From: Bacteroidales bacterium
GTDB lineage: Bacteria; Bacteroidota; Bacteroidia; Bacteroidales; GCA-2748055
DNA length: 44,282 nt
Direction: 5' to 3'
Assembly (NCBI GenBank): GCA_021740585.1
Contig: JAIOZM010000031.1
Location: 1-44,282 of the forward strand
In this document: piece after piece, positions 1 to 8,391 of the stretch
Numbering within the stretch: the first letter of the stretch is position 1
How the letters are laid out: every line of letters starts with the position of its first letter
Position numbers and translations under genes: made by a program
Notes under the pieces: model-generated
Databases searched by the model: none
The model's input: the letters and a program-made list of their open reading frames with translations, nothing else
Told to the model about the DNA's origin: nothing

Positions 1-25
1 TGCTCCCCAGCAGAGCCCATCTCCG

Positions 26-44
26 TTTCTCTTTACAAGAGAAA
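26..44. repeat. Short perfect hairpin
   Basis: Arms TTTCTCTT and AAGAGAAA (8 bp) are separated by three bases. It could be the end of a transcript entering from the left edge, but no run of T follows on either strand, so a terminator role is only a guess. Confidence 0.3.
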
Positions 45-137
45 TATAAAAAGAGTTATTTGAATAGGTAAATTTTATTATTAACAGAAAGTTTAAAAAA
101 CTAAACTTCGTGTCAACCATATTCATGAAAGGTCAAA

Positions 138-291
138 CCCGAAACCCGGAACCCGAAACCCGGAACCCGAAACCCGGAACCCGAAACCCGGAACCCGAAA
201 CCCGAAACCCGAAACCCGAAACCCGAAACCCGGAACCCGAAACCCGGAACCCGGAACCCGGAACCCGAAACCCGAAACCCGGAACCCGAAA
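138..291. repeat. Heptamer tandem repeat, 22 units of CCCGRAA
   Basis: Twenty-two uninterrupted 7-bp units follow each other with no indel. Every unit is CCCGAAA or CCCGGAA; only the fifth base varies, in the order A G A G A G A G A A A A A G A G G G A A G A. The tract is purine-rich and GC-rich on the + strand within AT-rich flanks. It lies between the left edge and holB, ending about 60 bp before the holB start. Because 7 is not a multiple of 3, both strands are open in some frames and give low-complexity peptides that I do not regard as genes. Function unknown; simple repeats of this kind can expand or shrink by slippage. Confidence 0.9.
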
Positions 292-319
292 CCTTCTTCA
301 TTTTCTCCCCAATTTTACT

Positions 320-327
320 TACTTTAG
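320..327 (+). promoter_or_regulatory. Possible -7 box upstream of holB
   Basis: TACTTTAG matches the Bacteroidota -7 consensus TAnnTTTG at all but one fixed position, and lies 27 bp before the holB start. No convincing -33 TTTG is seen at the usual distance, which would fall just past the heptamer tract. Confidence 0.3.
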
Positions 328-353
328 CAAAGCAAATTTTCATTTTTAAGAGT

Positions 354-1508
354 ATGTATTTTAGGGAGATTGCCGGACAGGACAGTATAAAGAAGCGTTT
401 AATTCAATCGGTAAAAACGGGACGAATAAGTCACTCGCAGTTGATCTACGGACCTCAGGGAAGTAGTAAACTTGCCCTTGCCCTTGCGTATGCACGATAT
501 ATATTGTGTACCGATAAGGGGGATGAAGATTCATGCGGAAAATGTCCTTCCTGTATTAAAATTGATAAATATGTGCACCCTGATCTCCACTTTGTTTATC
601 CCACCGCACCCAAGGAGGATAAATCGGAAGAAGGTACTAATTCAAAGGAAGACAAAAAATCAAAGGATGAAAATTATCTTGGGGAGTGGCGAGCTGCAAT
701 TAGTGAGAATCCGTATTTAAGTGAGTATAATTGGTATGAAAAAATTGGGATTGAGAAGAAGCAGGGGATGATAAAGAAGAAGGATGCACGCGACATTCTT
801 CGTACTATGGCGCTCAAAGCCTTTGAATCGGATTATAAAATTCTGATTATGTGGCTGGCAGAAAGAATGAATGCCACTGTTTCAAACCGACTACTTAAAA
901 TACTTGAAGAACCGCCTCCGGGAACTGTATTTCTATTGATTTCTGATAATCCCGACAGATTGTTAACTACAATTTTAAGCAGGACACAAATTATTAGAAT
1001 CCCAAAATTTAGTGATGTAGAAATTACCCAAATGCTTAGCAAAGAATCTGAGTATTCGGAGAGTCAGATACGAAATGCGGTAAAAATGGCTAACGGAAAT
1101 TATCACATTGCTCTGTCTTCTGTAAAAGATGAATCTCAGTCACGGGAAAATTACGAATTTTTTATTGCCTTCATGAGGGCATGTTTTTCTAAAGATATGG
1201 TAACGGTAATGGCGCAGAATGAGAGGTTTTCAGCAACATCGCGCGAATGGCAAAAGAACTTTCTTCAATATTCCATTAGAATGATACGAGAAAACTATAT
1301 GGTAAATCTGAATAATAAACAGATAACTTATATGGCAGATTATGAAGACGATTTTTCCATAAAATTTTCAAGATTTGTGAACGAAAGGAACATTGAAGGC
1401 TTATACAAGGAGTTCAATTTGGCTTTTGGTGATATTTCAAGTAATGGTTATGCCAGAATCATTTTTCTCGATCTTAGTCTTAAAGTTATCAGCTTACTGC
1501 AATTATAA
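354..1508 (+). CDS. holB: DNA polymerase III clamp-loader subunit delta'
   Basis: The 384-residue product looks like the delta' subunit of the clamp loader, an AAA+ protein that helps load the sliding clamp on primed DNA. The N-terminus has a degenerate P-loop, GPQGSSKL at residues 33-40, lacking the normal GKT/S end; this fits delta', which is generally not the ATP-hydrolysing subunit. A zinc-binding set of four cysteines lies at residues 52, 61, 64 and 67 (CxxCxxC at the end). Further on are EEPPPGTVFLL and the LSRTQ sensor/arginine-finger region. A lysine- and acid-rich insertion at about residues 85-105 is not typical of E. coli delta'. It starts a + strand run of core genes; the next gene follows after a short gap. 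Confidence 0.87.
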   Translation: MYFREIAGQDSIKKRLIQSVKTGRISHSQLIYGPQGSSKLALALAYARYILCTDKGDEDSCGKCPSCIKIDKYVHPDLHFVYPTAPKEDKSEEGTNSKEDKKSKDENYLGEWRAAISENPYLSEYNWYEKIGIEKKQGMIKKKDARDILRTMALKAFESDYKILIMWLAERMNATVSNRLLKILEEPPPGTVFLLISDNPDRLLTTILSRTQIIRIPKFSDVEITQMLSKESEYSESQIRNAVKMANGNYHIALSSVKDESQSRENYEFFIAFMRACFSKDMVTVMAQNERFSATSREWQKNFLQYSIRMIRENYMVNLNNKQITYMADYEDDFSIKFSRFVNERNIEGLYKEFNLAFGDISSNGYARIIFLDLSLKVISLLQL

Positions 1509-1518
1509 AATATTTGAA

Positions 1519-1526
1519 TAACTTTG
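1519..1526 (+). promoter_or_regulatory. -7 promoter box for the ricT-like gene
   Basis: TAACTTTG is an exact match to TAnnTTTG. It predicts a transcription start near 1533, 20 bp before the ATG at 1553, and so argues against the upstream TTG at 1514 as the true start. Confidence 0.5.
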
Positions 1527-1552
1527 TTGTTCACAACACAGGAGAAAAAATC

Positions 1553-2698
1553 ATGGATGAATTGATGAAAAGAGGGTGTTGTAACGGAGAATGTACAGAA
1601 GATCTGACAGATATTAACAATAAAAGTTCAGCTTATTTAAGTTCATGTAACAAGCTGGATGAGCACGATTGGCTTCGGGATATTCCGGAGTCTGGACGAG
1701 AAACAGATATTGTAGAGATCCGTTTTAAAAATACCCGAAAAGCTTTTTTTAAAAATGTAAATGAATTGCGTCTGAAAAGGGGAGATTTAGTTGCTGTTGA
1801 AGCATCTCCCGGACACGATATTGGCGTTGTTTGTCTTACGGGAAATCTGGTTTTGCTTCAACTTAAGAAATATGGTATTGCTGAAAATTCGGAAGAAATA
1901 AAAAAAGTATACCGAAAAGCTAAAACGGTTGATTTAGAAAAATGGAAAGAAGCAATTGTATTGGAAGAAGATACTATGCTCAGATCCAGAAAGATAGCTG
2001 AACAGCTGAACCTGGGCATGAAGATAGGTGATGTGGAATATCAGGGAGATAAAACCAAAGCAATATTTTATTATATAGCCAATGAAAGGGTCGATTTCCG
2101 ACAGCTTATTAAAGATTTGGCCGAGGCATTTCGTATCAGGATTGAAATGAAGCAAATTGGGGCAAGACAGGAGGCAGGTCGAATTGGAGGAATCGGATCC
2201 TGCGGTCGTGAATTATGCTGTGCCACCTGGATCACCAATTTCGTATCAGTAACCACTGCCGCAGCCCGCTATCAGGAAGTTTCTCTAAATCCCCAAAAGC
2301 TTGCCGGACAATGTGGAAAACTCAAGTGCTGCTTAAACTATGAAGTCAGTACCTACATCGATGCCCAAAAGGATTTCCCCAACAGACAAATACAACTTAA
2401 ATTGAAGAATGCCACGGCATATTTTCAAAAAGCCGATATTCACAGAGGACTATACTGGTACTCTTTAGACAAGGACATGGCGATGAATCTCACACCTGTT
2501 CCGGTTGAAAGGGCCAGCGAAATTATAGAAATGAATAAACAGAATAAATTTCCGGAAATGCTTTTAGAAATTTCCGATTTGCCTGTGGAGAAGAAGCACG
2601 AATACAACGATGTGATTGGTCAGGATAGTTTAACCAGGTTTGAAGGCAAGAAGTTCAAGAAGAAAAAGAAAAGATACAGAGGTAATAAACCCAAATAA
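1553..2698 (+). CDS. ricT: PSP1-domain protein, RicT/YaaT-like
   Basis: A 381-residue protein of the PSP1 (RicT/YaaT) family. In Bacillus, RicT joins RicA and RicF in an Fe-S-containing complex that affects RNA processing; the role in Bacteroidota is not settled. The PSP1 core covers roughly residues 65-270, with paired cysteines in SCGRELCC and GQCGKLKCC that fit cluster binding, plus MKQIGARQEAGRIGG. There are additional cysteines in the N-terminal RGCCNGEC. The C-terminus ends in a lysine-rich tail. I chose the ATG at 1553, which has GGAG upstream and a -7 box at 1519, over a TTG 13 codons earlier. In many Bacteroidota this gene sits between holB and gldH, as here. Confidence 0.82.
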   Translation: MDELMKRGCCNGECTEDLTDINNKSSAYLSSCNKLDEHDWLRDIPESGRETDIVEIRFKNTRKAFFKNVNELRLKRGDLVAVEASPGHDIGVVCLTGNLVLLQLKKYGIAENSEEIKKVYRKAKTVDLEKWKEAIVLEEDTMLRSRKIAEQLNLGMKIGDVEYQGDKTKAIFYYIANERVDFRQLIKDLAEAFRIRIEMKQIGARQEAGRIGGIGSCGRELCCATWITNFVSVTTAAARYQEVSLNPQKLAGQCGKLKCCLNYEVSTYIDAQKDFPNRQIQLKLKNATAYFQKADIHRGLYWYSLDKDMAMNLTPVPVERASEIIEMNKQNKFPEMLLEISDLPVEKKHEYNDVIGQDSLTRFEGKKFKKKKKRYRGNKPK

Positions 2699-2709
2699 AA
2701 CCGGTTACC

Positions 2710-3183
2710 ATGTCAAAGATTAAATATTTTATTATTCTGATCGTGATCTTTAGCCTCAGCTCCTGCGATCCGAATATGGTTTATGATCATTTTGAAAAGA
2801 ATCCCGGACACAAATGGATGGCCGATGATATTAAACGATTTGAACTTGATATTCAGGACAATCTGAGCTTTTATAATGTGTATGTAAACATCAGACATAC
2901 CAAAGACTATCCGAAAAGTAATTTATATCTTTTTGTCAGAATTATTGGACCGGAAGGGAATGAAATTAAAGACACCATTGATATGCAAATTGCCGATAAA
3001 CATGGCAAATGGACTGGTTCAGGCTTTGGAGAGATTAAATTTGTAAGAAAGAAAATCAAAGAAAGTGTTCGATTCTCTAAAAAGGGAGTTTATGTCTTTG
3101 AGGTTGAACCGGGTATGAGATTGCAGGAGATCCCTGTAACTGATGTTGGAATAAGAATTGAAAAATTTAATCCTGTAAAATAA
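2710..3183 (+). CDS. gldH: Gliding motility lipoprotein GldH
   Basis: A 157-residue lipoprotein. The signal peptide ends in a lipobox at about FSLSSC (Cys 19). The body matches the GldH pattern: DxxNLxFYNVYVNIRHT, PxSNLYLFVRI, a central GKWTGSGFGEIK, and the C-terminal DVGIRIEKF. GldH is needed for gliding in Flavobacterium johnsoniae and belongs to the set of gliding lipoproteins associated with the type IX secretion/motility machinery. It lies 11 bp after the ricT-like gene, so it is probably co-transcribed. The later porW and porX genes make it likely that this organism has a working T9SS; whether it glides cannot be judged here. Confidence 0.85.
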   Translation: MSKIKYFIILIVIFSLSSCDPNMVYDHFEKNPGHKWMADDIKRFELDIQDNLSFYNVYVNIRHTKDYPKSNLYLFVRIIGPEGNEIKDTIDMQIADKHGKWTGSGFGEIKFVRKKIKESVRFSKKGVYVFEVEPGMRLQEIPVTDVGIRIEKFNPVK

Positions 3184-3189
3184 TTTCCA

Positions 3190-3897
3190 TTGAGTAAGAA
3201 TAAGCTTCAGAAATTTGATGAAACCCTGAACTTTAAAAGGGTGTATCAGCCCGCCTTTGATGAGGTTCATAAAAAGAATTATTTCCTTAAAGGATTATGG
3301 TCGAAAGAGGTTTTTAATAACGACCAGCCATTGGTGCTTGAATTAGGCTGCGGGAAAGGAGAGTATACTATTGGACTGGCTCAACACTTTCCGGAAAAGA
3401 ACTTTCTTGGGGTAGATATAAAAGGAGCGCGGATATGGCGTGGGGCTAAAACTTCGAATGAAGAGAACATTCAAAATTCGGGTTTTCTGAGAACCCGGAT
3501 CGAAATTATCGATTCATTTTTTGCAGAAGATGAAGTAGAGGAAATCTGGCTTACCTTTCCCGATCCACAGTTAAAGAAAAGAAGAACGAAAAAACGACTT
3601 AGTGGATCACGATTTCTGTTTCTCTATCAGAAGTTTCTGAAATCTAATGGCATAATTCACTTAAAAACTGACAGTAAGGTATTGTATCAATATACACTCG
3701 ATCTGGTTAACCATAACAAGCTGGAGCTGCTTTTTTATACCGACGATTTGTATCACTCCGGATTAAAAGACGAAATTCTTCAAATTCAAACCTTTTACGA
3801 AAAGCAATATCTTGCTGAGGGCATGAAGATAAATTATCTAAAATTCAGGCTGCCGAAAAATGTAAAAATCGAAGAACTTCCCGATCATGAAAAATGA
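3190..3897 (+). CDS. trmB: tRNA (guanine-N7)-methyltransferase
   Basis: A 235-residue SAM-dependent methyltransferase that makes m7G46 in the variable loop of tRNAs. The SAM-binding motif is LELGCGKGEYTIGLA at about residue 54, followed by NFLGVDIKGARIWRGAK and the family-specific IWLTFPDPQLKKRRTKKRL. Length is usual for TrmB. The start is TTG at 3190, six bases after the gldH stop; the next in-frame ATG would remove most of the domain, so the TTG is favoured. The end overlaps the next gene by 11 bp, suggesting coupled translation. Confidence 0.9.
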   Translation: MSKNKLQKFDETLNFKRVYQPAFDEVHKKNYFLKGLWSKEVFNNDQPLVLELGCGKGEYTIGLAQHFPEKNFLGVDIKGARIWRGAKTSNEENIQNSGFLRTRIEIIDSFFAEDEVEEIWLTFPDPQLKKRRTKKRLSGSRFLFLYQKFLKSNGIIHLKTDSKVLYQYTLDLVNHNKLELLFYTDDLYHSGLKDEILQIQTFYEKQYLAEGMKINYLKFRLPKNVKIEELPDHEK

Positions 3898-4219
3898 TGG
3901 TTTCTTTACAGAAGTATATAAAATCACATTATTAATACCTTCAGGTCGCGTAAGTACTTATGGTGCTATCGCCAGATATTTAGGCTCTCCCGGAGCCGCC
4001 CGAATGGTAGGATGGGCTCTCAATAATTGTCATAATCTGGATGAATTTATACCGGCACACCGTGTCGCAAACAGAAATGGCTTATTGAGTGGCAAACATC
4101 ATTTTCAGGGAAATAAAGTAATGCAGGAATTACTGGAAAGTGAAGGAATAATTGTTGTGGACGACAAGATCCAACATTTCGAAAAATATTTTTGGGACCC
4201 CAATCAAGATTTAGTCTAA
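3887..4219 (+). CDS. Alkyltransferase-like protein (MGMT fold, no active Cys)
   Basis: A 110-residue protein matching the DNA-binding domain of O6-alkylguanine-DNA alkyltransferases, with GRVSTYGAIARYLGSPGAARMVGWAL carrying the recognition helix. The active-site motif PCHR is replaced by PAHRV (residues about 63-67), so it cannot accept an alkyl group. This is the hallmark of alkyltransferase-like (ATL) proteins, which bind O6-alkylguanine and hand it to nucleotide excision repair; the Thermus ATL also has Ala at this site. There is no N-terminal Ada/Ogt domain. It overlaps trmB by 11 bp. Confidence 0.85.
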   Translation: MKNDGFFTEVYKITLLIPSGRVSTYGAIARYLGSPGAARMVGWALNNCHNLDEFIPAHRVANRNGLLSGKHHFQGNKVMQELLESEGIIVVDDKIQHFEKYFWDPNQDLV

Positions 4220-4235
4220 TTAAAAATATTATTAC

Positions 4236-4243
4236 TATTTTTG
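4236..4243 (+). promoter_or_regulatory. -7 promoter box for mrp
   Basis: TATTTTTG matches TAnnTTTG exactly and lies 17 bp before the mrp ATG, giving a leader of about 10 nt. The -33 element is not obvious. Confidence 0.5.
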
Positions 4244-4260
4244 CATAAAATAAGTATGCA

Positions 4261-5355
4261 ATGAATGTTACAAAGGAAAAAATTCTGGAAGAATTAAAAT
4301 CGGTTAAGCATCCGGAAACCCGTCAAAATATAGTTGATGCAGGAATGGTGGAAAGTCTCGAAGTTGGTGGAGGAAAGATACGTTTTACCTTAAAATTCTC
4401 AAAAGCAAAAGATCCGTTTTCAGCTTCTATGAAGAAAACTGCAGAAGCGGTTCTGAAAAAGCTGGATACCGGGATGGCTGTTGAAATCAATATATTTACT
4501 CCCCCCGTTTTAAATTTTAAATTAGCCGATCCATTGGCTAAAATTAAGAATATTATAGCTATTGCTTCAGGCAAAGGTGGTGTGGGGAAATCTACCGTTA
4601 CTGTTAATCTGGCAGTTGCGCTGGCTAAATCAGGTGCAAGGGTTGGAATTGTAGATGCAGATGTTTATGGTCCTTCGATACCAAAAATGTTTGATATTGA
4701 GAATCAAAGACCTGAAATGAAAAAGGAAGGCGATAAAGACATTATTATTCCTGTTGAAAAATATGGGGTAAAAATCGTCTCTATTGGTTTTTTTGTACGT
4801 CCTGAGGATGCTCTCGTATGGAGAGGACCAATGGCTACAAGCGCCTTAAAGCAACTTATAAATCAGTCTGATTGGGGAGAGCTGGATTATTTATTGATCG
4901 ACCTTCCTCCTGGTACGGGTGATGTTCACCTTACCATTGTACAGGAAACAGCGGTTACCGGAGCACTTATTGTTTCAACACCTCAGGATGTTGCCCTGGC
5001 AGACGTTGTAAAAGGAATTGCCATGTTTAAGGGTGATAAAATAAATGTTCCGGTTCTTGGTTTGGTTGAAAATATGGCCTGGTTTACCCCTGAAGAATTA
5101 CCGGAGAATAAATATTATATTTTTGGAAAAGACGGGGTGAAAAAACTGGCTGAAAAAATGAAAATGGAATTGCTGGGGCAAATACCTATTGTTCAGGGAG
5201 TTTGTGCGGATGGAGATTCAGGCCGCCCTTCTGTTTTGGATGAGAATAATCCGGCAGGAAAGGCAATGGTTGAATTGGCCCAAAATCTGAAACAAGCTAT
5301 TGATAAGAGAAATCAGGCTCAACCTCCTACAAAAAGAGTTGAAATAACCACATAG
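4261..5355 (+). CDS. mrp: Mrp/ApbC-family Fe-S carrier ATPase
   Basis: A 364-residue P-loop ATPase of the Mrp/ApbC/NBP35 family, thought to carry Fe-S clusters to apo-proteins. The N-terminal 90 residues are a MIP18 (DUF59)-type domain; then comes the deviant Walker A GKGGVGKS at about residue 104, DADVYGPSIP, and LPPGTGDVHLT. The C-terminal CxxC found in many Mrp proteins is absent: where NMSxFxCPxC would be expected there is NMAWFTPEELPENKYYIFG. This appears normal for the Bacteroidota branch but means the cluster ligands must differ. It is followed 16 bp later by an Nfu-type gene, which supports a shared role in cluster delivery. Confidence 0.88.
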   Translation: MNVTKEKILEELKSVKHPETRQNIVDAGMVESLEVGGGKIRFTLKFSKAKDPFSASMKKTAEAVLKKLDTGMAVEINIFTPPVLNFKLADPLAKIKNIIAIASGKGGVGKSTVTVNLAVALAKSGARVGIVDADVYGPSIPKMFDIENQRPEMKKEGDKDIIIPVEKYGVKIVSIGFFVRPEDALVWRGPMATSALKQLINQSDWGELDYLLIDLPPGTGDVHLTIVQETAVTGALIVSTPQDVALADVVKGIAMFKGDKINVPVLGLVENMAWFTPEELPENKYYIFGKDGVKKLAEKMKMELLGQIPIVQGVCADGDSGRPSVLDENNPAGKAMVELAQNLKQAIDKRNQAQPPTKRVEITT

Positions 5356-5371
5356 TTTTAATATTTTTGAG

Positions 5372-5623
5372 ATGGGAAACAAGGAGATAAAAAAAAGAGT
5401 TGAAAAGGTGCTGGAGAATATCAGACCTTATCTTCAGGCAGATGGCGGAGATATTGATCTTGTTGAGATTACTGACGATCTGGTGGTGAAAGTTGAATTA
5501 ACCGGGGCATGTAATGCTTGTCCTTATAGCATTCAAACTTTTAAGGCAGGAGTTGAAGCCGGATTAAAAAATTCAGTTCCTGAAATTAAAAAAGTGGTAG
5601 CTATAAATTTTGAGAATCTTTAA
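5372..5623 (+). CDS. NifU-like (Nfu) Fe-S scaffold, C-terminal domain only
   Basis: An 83-residue single-domain protein equivalent to the C-terminal domain of NifU. It has RPYLQADGGDIDLVEI and the cluster-binding CxxC in GACNACPYS. Such small Nfu proteins hold or pass a 4Fe-4S cluster. It directly follows mrp in the same orientation and likely shares its transcript. No N-terminal IscU-like domain is present, which is common for this group. Confidence 0.88.
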   Translation: MGNKEIKKRVEKVLENIRPYLQADGGDIDLVEITDDLVVKVELTGACNACPYSIQTFKAGVEAGLKNSVPEIKKVVAINFENL

Positions 5624-5712
5624 GTGGCCGTTTTTTTAAGTGTGTCGAATGAAATAATTCTTCCTAAAACCTCTTTCTCACAAAATATCCTGAAGATTTT
5701 ACAGTTATTTCT

Positions 5713-5720
5713 TATAATTG
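5713..5720 (+). promoter_or_regulatory. Possible -7 box for sprE/porW
   Basis: TATAATTG differs from TAnnTTTG at one fixed base. A start of transcription near 5727 would give a leader of about 10 nt before the TTG start at 5737. Confidence 0.35.
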
Positions 5721-5736
5721 TACTAAAGAATTTTAA

Positions 5737-8382
5737 TTGAAAGCTTCATTTCATAAATATTTAATCACGGCAATATTTATCATTGCTTCCTGCTCAACGG
5801 AAAAGAACACCTTTACATCGCGCTCATACCATAATCTTACCTCAAATTATAACATTTATTTTAATGGTTATGAGAGTTATAAAAAGGGCGTAGATAAAGC
5901 CGAGGATAATTTTCAGGATAACTATTCGAGAATTTTACCCCTGTTTTATTTCTCCAGTCCCGATGTGGCGCAATCGGTCGCTCCTGATATGCAGCGATCG
6001 CTTGAAAAGTCGACCAAAGTTATTAGCCTGCATTCAATAACCGCTAAACCCGAAATAAAAAAGGGCACACAAACAGATAAGCAAAAAGAATTTTATAATC
6101 AGAAAGAGTTCAATAAATGGATAGATGAAAATTATGTTTTAATGGGCAAGGCATATGTGTATAAAAATGAGTTTTATCTCGCCCTGGAAACATTCAGGAA
6201 AGTAATCAGGGATTTCCCAAATACAGAGTCAAAATACGAAGCCCTTATCTGGATGGCCCGAACCTATGATGAGCAGGGAGAATTCAGGGAAGCGGAAAAG
6301 ATACTCGCCGATCTGGTAAAGGACAAGGAATTGCCCAAACGTCTCAGAGAAGATTTGCACATTACCTATGCCGATTATTATATTAAACACGAAGCCTATG
6401 AGGATGCTATTAAGCAATTGCAGACGGCTCTGGATTTCACCAGAAAAAAACAAAATAAAATACGATATAATTATATTTTAGCCCAACTCTTTCAGGAAGT
6501 GGAATCAGCTGATATGGCCATTAAAACCTACCAAAAGGTTATAAAAATGAATCCTCCCTATGAAATGATCTTTAATGCTAAAATTAATATGGCAAGCTCC
6601 TTCGAAGCCGGATCAAACAGAGGAAAGGAATTTCAGACAATTCTTAAGAAAATGCTAAAGGATGATAAGAATATTGAGTACCAGGATCAGATTTATTACG
6701 CTTTGGGAAATATAGCCATGAAGCAGGGCAAAAATGAAGAAGCCATAAATTTATTTAAACTAAGCGCACAGAAAAGTCAGGATAACCTTAATCAAAAAGG
6801 CTTGTCATATCTTGCCATTGGAGATATTTATTATTCCATACCTGAATATTCACTTTCACAGGCTTATTACGACAGCTGTTTGCAAAACATTGATAAACAA
6901 CACGATAATTATGAGGAGCTTAGTCTTAAAGCACGAAGTCTGACCAAATTGGTTGTTCCTTTGAATATTTTTACCCTCGAGGATAGTTTACAAACACTAT
7001 CGAAATTACCTCAGAAGGATCTTTTTACTGTAATAGATGGAATTATTGCCGAAGTTGTTAAAAAAGAAGAGGAAGAACGGGAAAGAAAGGCGCAGGAAAT
7101 GGAGGATATGCAATATGATATGGCCATAGGAAACCAGAATCAGAGCCAGAGAGAAACCCAGAGTCAGACCGGAACATGGTATTTTTATAATATGAATGCC
7201 AAGAGTTTTGGCCAGCCTGAATTCCGATTGAAGTGGGGTAATAGAAGACTTGAAGACAATTGGAGGAGAAAAAATAAGCAAAGTGTTGAGTTTGTGGAAA
7301 CAACTGTTGAAGGAGAATTTGCTGATACAAGCGCCACGGAGGAGGTTGTAATTATCAATAACAAAAGCCGTGAGTTTTACATGATGGGAATTCCTTTCAG
7401 CGATTCAGCTTACCATGAATCTGACCTGAGAATAGAAAAAGCATTGTATGAAATGGGAACCGTTTATTTGAACGAATTAAAAGACAAAAAAGAAGCTGTC
7501 TATTCTTTTGAAGAAGGTTTAAAGCGTTATCCAAAAGGTGATTATGCAGTTTTATCTGCCTATAGTTTGTATGAATTTTACTTATTAAATGGGCCGAAGG
7601 AAAAAGCAGAATTCTATAAAAATTATATTATTACGAATTTCCCCGATAATCCCAGAGCTAAAATACTTAGCAATCCTGAATATGTAAAAAAATTGCTGGA
7701 GGATCAGAATCAGGTGAATGTATTTTACGAGACCTGCTACAATCTGTTCAATGCAGGAAATTTTTCAAATGTAATTGCTTCCGTAAACAGAGCATTAACA
7801 GAATTTGCCGGGGATAAAAACATTCCCAAATTTATGCTTTTAAAGGCCTTGTCTATTGGCAGACTGGAAGGGAATGATCGTTTGACGGATGAATTGGATA
7901 AAATTATTGAGGCATATCCAGATAATGAAGAATCAGTTTATGCAAAGAATTTAAAAGAGTATGTATATAATATTTCTCCCGAAATTGCCATTGCTGACGT
8001 GCAGGCAAAAGCAACAGAAATCTATGTGTACAGCGAGACCGAACCAGCCTATTATTTCGGTGTGGCAGCACCCGATCTGAAGTCGCTGAATCAACTAAAT
8101 TTCAATCTTATTAATTTCAATCTCGACTATTATAACAAGAATAATTATGGAATAATTAAAGAAGAAATTGGAGGGAAAACAATTTTATTTATTAAGGACT
8201 TTAAAGATTTTAAAAGCATCTCAGAATATTTTAATTCATATATAGAGCATGAAAGCGAAGTATTTAAAGATTTAAATAAATCAGAACTTAATCCATTCTT
8301 TATCTCTGAAAAAAATTATTCAACTCTCAAGGAAGATACTGACATTCGAAAGTATTACCTTTATTTCAGAAAATTTTATTAG
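5737..8382 (+). CDS. porW: T9SS lipoprotein SprE/PorW
   Basis: An 881-residue lipoprotein rich in TPR-type helices. The signal peptide ends at IIASC (Cys about 19). The start of the mature part, SRSYHNLTSNYNIYFNGYESY, is characteristic of SprE (F. johnsoniae) and PorW (Porphyromonas gingivalis), lipoproteins needed for type IX secretion; PorW has been linked to the PorN part of the motor complex. TPR-like segments run from about residues 130-400 and again 550-760, separated by a charged, Gln/Glu-rich linker (about 430-480). The start is TTG; no ATG lies before the signal peptide. It stops nine bases before porX. Confidence 0.82.
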   Translation: MKASFHKYLITAIFIIASCSTEKNTFTSRSYHNLTSNYNIYFNGYESYKKGVDKAEDNFQDNYSRILPLFYFSSPDVAQSVAPDMQRSLEKSTKVISLHSITAKPEIKKGTQTDKQKEFYNQKEFNKWIDENYVLMGKAYVYKNEFYLALETFRKVIRDFPNTESKYEALIWMARTYDEQGEFREAEKILADLVKDKELPKRLREDLHITYADYYIKHEAYEDAIKQLQTALDFTRKKQNKIRYNYILAQLFQEVESADMAIKTYQKVIKMNPPYEMIFNAKINMASSFEAGSNRGKEFQTILKKMLKDDKNIEYQDQIYYALGNIAMKQGKNEEAINLFKLSAQKSQDNLNQKGLSYLAIGDIYYSIPEYSLSQAYYDSCLQNIDKQHDNYEELSLKARSLTKLVVPLNIFTLEDSLQTLSKLPQKDLFTVIDGIIAEVVKKEEEERERKAQEMEDMQYDMAIGNQNQSQRETQSQTGTWYFYNMNAKSFGQPEFRLKWGNRRLEDNWRRKNKQSVEFVETTVEGEFADTSATEEVVIINNKSREFYMMGIPFSDSAYHESDLRIEKALYEMGTVYLNELKDKKEAVYSFEEGLKRYPKGDYAVLSAYSLYEFYLLNGPKEKAEFYKNYIITNFPDNPRAKILSNPEYVKKLLEDQNQVNVFYETCYNLFNAGNFSNVIASVNRALTEFAGDKNIPKFMLLKALSIGRLEGNDRLTDELDKIIEAYPDNEESVYAKNLKEYVYNISPEIAIADVQAKATEIYVYSETEPAYYFGVAAPDLKSLNQLNFNLINFNLDYYNKNNYGIIKEEIGGKTILFIKDFKDFKSISEYFNSYIEHESEVFKDLNKSELNPFFISEKNYSTLKEDTDIRKYYLYFRKFY

Positions 8383-8391
8383 GCTATTGTC

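Noticed and set aside
138..291. CRISPR array
   Set aside because: Units are 7 bp with no spacers, and there are no cas genes.
110..349. Reading frames of 76-79 codons on both strands across the heptamer tract
   Set aside because: They exist because the 7-bp repeat has no stop in these frames; the peptides are pure repeat and lack any domain.
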